Shown here: in pieces, positions 12,628-13,589 of the stretch
Numbering within the stretch: the stretch's first letter is position 1
Layout of the letters: the number at the start of each line of letters is the position of its first letter
Source of the DNA: JANXXV01 sp040002435
GTDB lineage: Bacteria > Acidobacteriota > Terriglobia > Bryobacterales > Bryobacteraceae
Direction of reading: 5' to 3'
Assembly (NCBI GenBank): GCA_040002435.1
Contig: JBDUEM010000214.1
Location: forward strand, 1 to 13,589
Length of the DNA stretch: 13,589 nt
Position numbers and translations under genes: made by a program
Notes under the pieces: model-generated
What the model was told of the DNA's origin: nothing
Database searches by the model: none
The model's input: the letters and a program-made list of their open reading frames with translations, nothing else

Positions 12628-13491
12628 ATGGCTGATTCGCCGCTGAAAGGGTTCGCCCGCAGTCGAATTTCCGATTTATCCGAGCAACTGATACAAGATC
12701 TTCAACGCACCGCAATGAAGCAGGATGAAGAGGCAGTTCACAAGATGCGCGTGTCCATACGGCGCTTTGTCCAGGGCCTTTCCGTGTTTAAGCGGCAAGT
12801 GCCCCACAACAAAAGCAGGAAGGCGCTGAAACAATTAAGACCCGTGCTGCAGCGCTCCAGCAAGGTGCGGGATCTTGACCTCGCCATCCTTTTTTTGAAG
12901 AAGCATCGCCGGGATGCCGGAGAATTGGCCAGCCGGAGGGAGCAGGCGGGGGAGAAACTGGCCAAGGCCGTCAGCTACGATGAGTGGAAGATGCGACTGC
13001 ACTGGGGCGGCGCTGCAGATTGTGTCGCAAATCCTGGAATCGTCCGGGCCATCGTACAAAAGAAATTACCTCCGATCACCGCGGACTTTTTTGCTGCCGG
13101 AAGAAAGGCGATCAAGCCCGGGCGGACGTGGCACGAGATGCACAAGTTCCGTCTCGCCGCCAAAGAGTTCCGCTATACCCTGGAGCTCTTTCGCCCGTTG
13201 TTCGGCCCAGAGTTGGAACAGCGTCTGGAAGCAGTGAAAAAAATCCAGGAATACCTTGGAGACATTAACGACGCGGTCAGCGCCCGGAAGCTTCTCAAAA
13301 AATTGGACGATACGGATTCCCTGCGCGAAAAACTGGCGCAAAAGGCCCAAGCCAGACGGGCGGAGCTGATTTCCTACTGGCAAGGGGAATTTGACGCCCC
13401 TGGAGAACTGGTCAAATGGAAGACCTACTCCCAGCCCGTTGCGGCGAGGGCGAAGAAAACAGTGCAACAAAAAGTGCGGGCGCGCGCTTGA
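12628..13491 (+). CDS. CHAD-domain protein
   Basis: A 287-residue alpha-helical CHAD protein. The two halves repeat basic helices: HKMRVSIRRF (38-47) with KVRDLDLAILFL (79-90), and WHEMHKFRLAAKEFRYTLELF (168-188) with IQEYLGDINDA (206-216). CHAD domains have a positively charged, histidine-containing surface that binds polyphosphate, which fits the ppx gene directly upstream (stop and start separated by one base). AGGAGG (12612-12617) lies 10 nt before the ATG. The gene ends 23 nt before tRNA-Gln. Whether it stores, targets or regulates polyphosphate is not shown. Confidence 0.93.
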   Translation: MADSPLKGFARSRISDLSEQLIQDLQRTAMKQDEEAVHKMRVSIRRFVQGLSVFKRQVPHNKSRKALKQLRPVLQRSSKVRDLDLAILFLKKHRRDAGELASRREQAGEKLAKAVSYDEWKMRLHWGGAADCVANPGIVRAIVQKKLPPITADFFAAGRKAIKPGRTWHEMHKFRLAAKEFRYTLELFRPLFGPELEQRLEAVKKIQEYLGDINDAVSARKLLKKLDDTDSLREKLAQKAQARRAELISYWQGEFDAPGELVKWKTYSQPVAARAKKTVQQKVRARA

Positions 13492-13514
13492 GTTTGGTAA
13501 ACTGGAATTCGTAC

Positions 13515-13588
13515 TGGGAGGTCGTCCAACGGTAAGACGGCAGAATCTGGATCTGCTTATCGGGGTTCGAATCCCTGCCTCCCAGCCA
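13515..13588 (+). tRNA. tRNA-Gln (CUG)
   Basis: A complete 74-nt cloverleaf at the window end. The acceptor stem is TGGGAGG paired with CCTCCCA, discriminator G, encoded CCA (13586-13588). The anticodon loop (13545-13551) reads ATCTGGA, giving CUG (13547-13549). The T arm carries GGTTCGAAT. A weak TAAACT box at 13498-13503 is the only promoter-like element in the 23-nt gap after the CHAD gene. Confidence 0.97.
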
Positions 13589-13589
13589 C

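Noticed and set aside
1..13589. CRISPR array, insertion sequence, prophage or defence genes
   Set aside because: No regular direct repeats, transposase, integrase or phage-type proteins were found on either strand.

Overview
The window looks like chromosome from an acidobacterium of the Solibacter/Bryobacter group. The strongest marker is the first gene, which ends in the Solibacter-type C-terminal domain (TIGR03437) after a beta-propeller (SBBP-like) blade. GC-rich genes, a secreted SMP-30 protein, BON-domain and Tat-exported sulfatase genes fit that picture. The assignment is inferred from domains, not from a marker gene.

Left end (1-1566): the C-terminal part of an SBBP/TIGR03437 surface or secreted protein, more AT-rich than the rest. 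Its upstream blades appear to lie in another frame or outside the window. It is followed by a tRNA-Glu(UUC) gene on the minus strand with encoded CCA. A small c-type cytochrome (minus, 1567-1905) is divergent from the next block.

Plus-strand cluster (1941-5272): a TIGR04282/DUF2064 glycosyltransferase-like protein; an ArsA/Get3-family ATPase with a C-terminal alpha-crystallin-like domain (Get3d-like architecture); a 67-residue protein overlapping its stop codon; a Bcp/PrxQ peroxiredoxin; and a secreted M23 peptidase. Spacings of -4, 2 and 3 nt in the last four genes indicate one transcript.

Minus-strand cluster (5266-9480): read from the right, a two-BON-domain exported protein with a good sigma70-type promoter, a secreted SMP-30/gluconolactonase-like protein, a NUDIX hydrolase that seems to start at an ATT codon, and mutS2. 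The mutS2 end overlaps the convergent M23 gene by 7 nt.

Right part (9540-13588, plus strand): a Tat-exported sulfatase of the heparan-N-sulfatase-like type, a strong 13-bp hairpin, a Ppx/GppA phosphatase with a degenerate HD domain, a CHAD-domain protein (together a polyphosphate module), and tRNA-Gln(CUG).

No phage, insertion sequence, CRISPR array or recognisable defence system was seen. The least explained items are the Get3d-like ATPase with its small partner, the repeated placement of -10-like boxes 6-9 nt before start codons that lack a Shine-Dalgarno sequence, the likely ATT start, and the hairpin before ppx.
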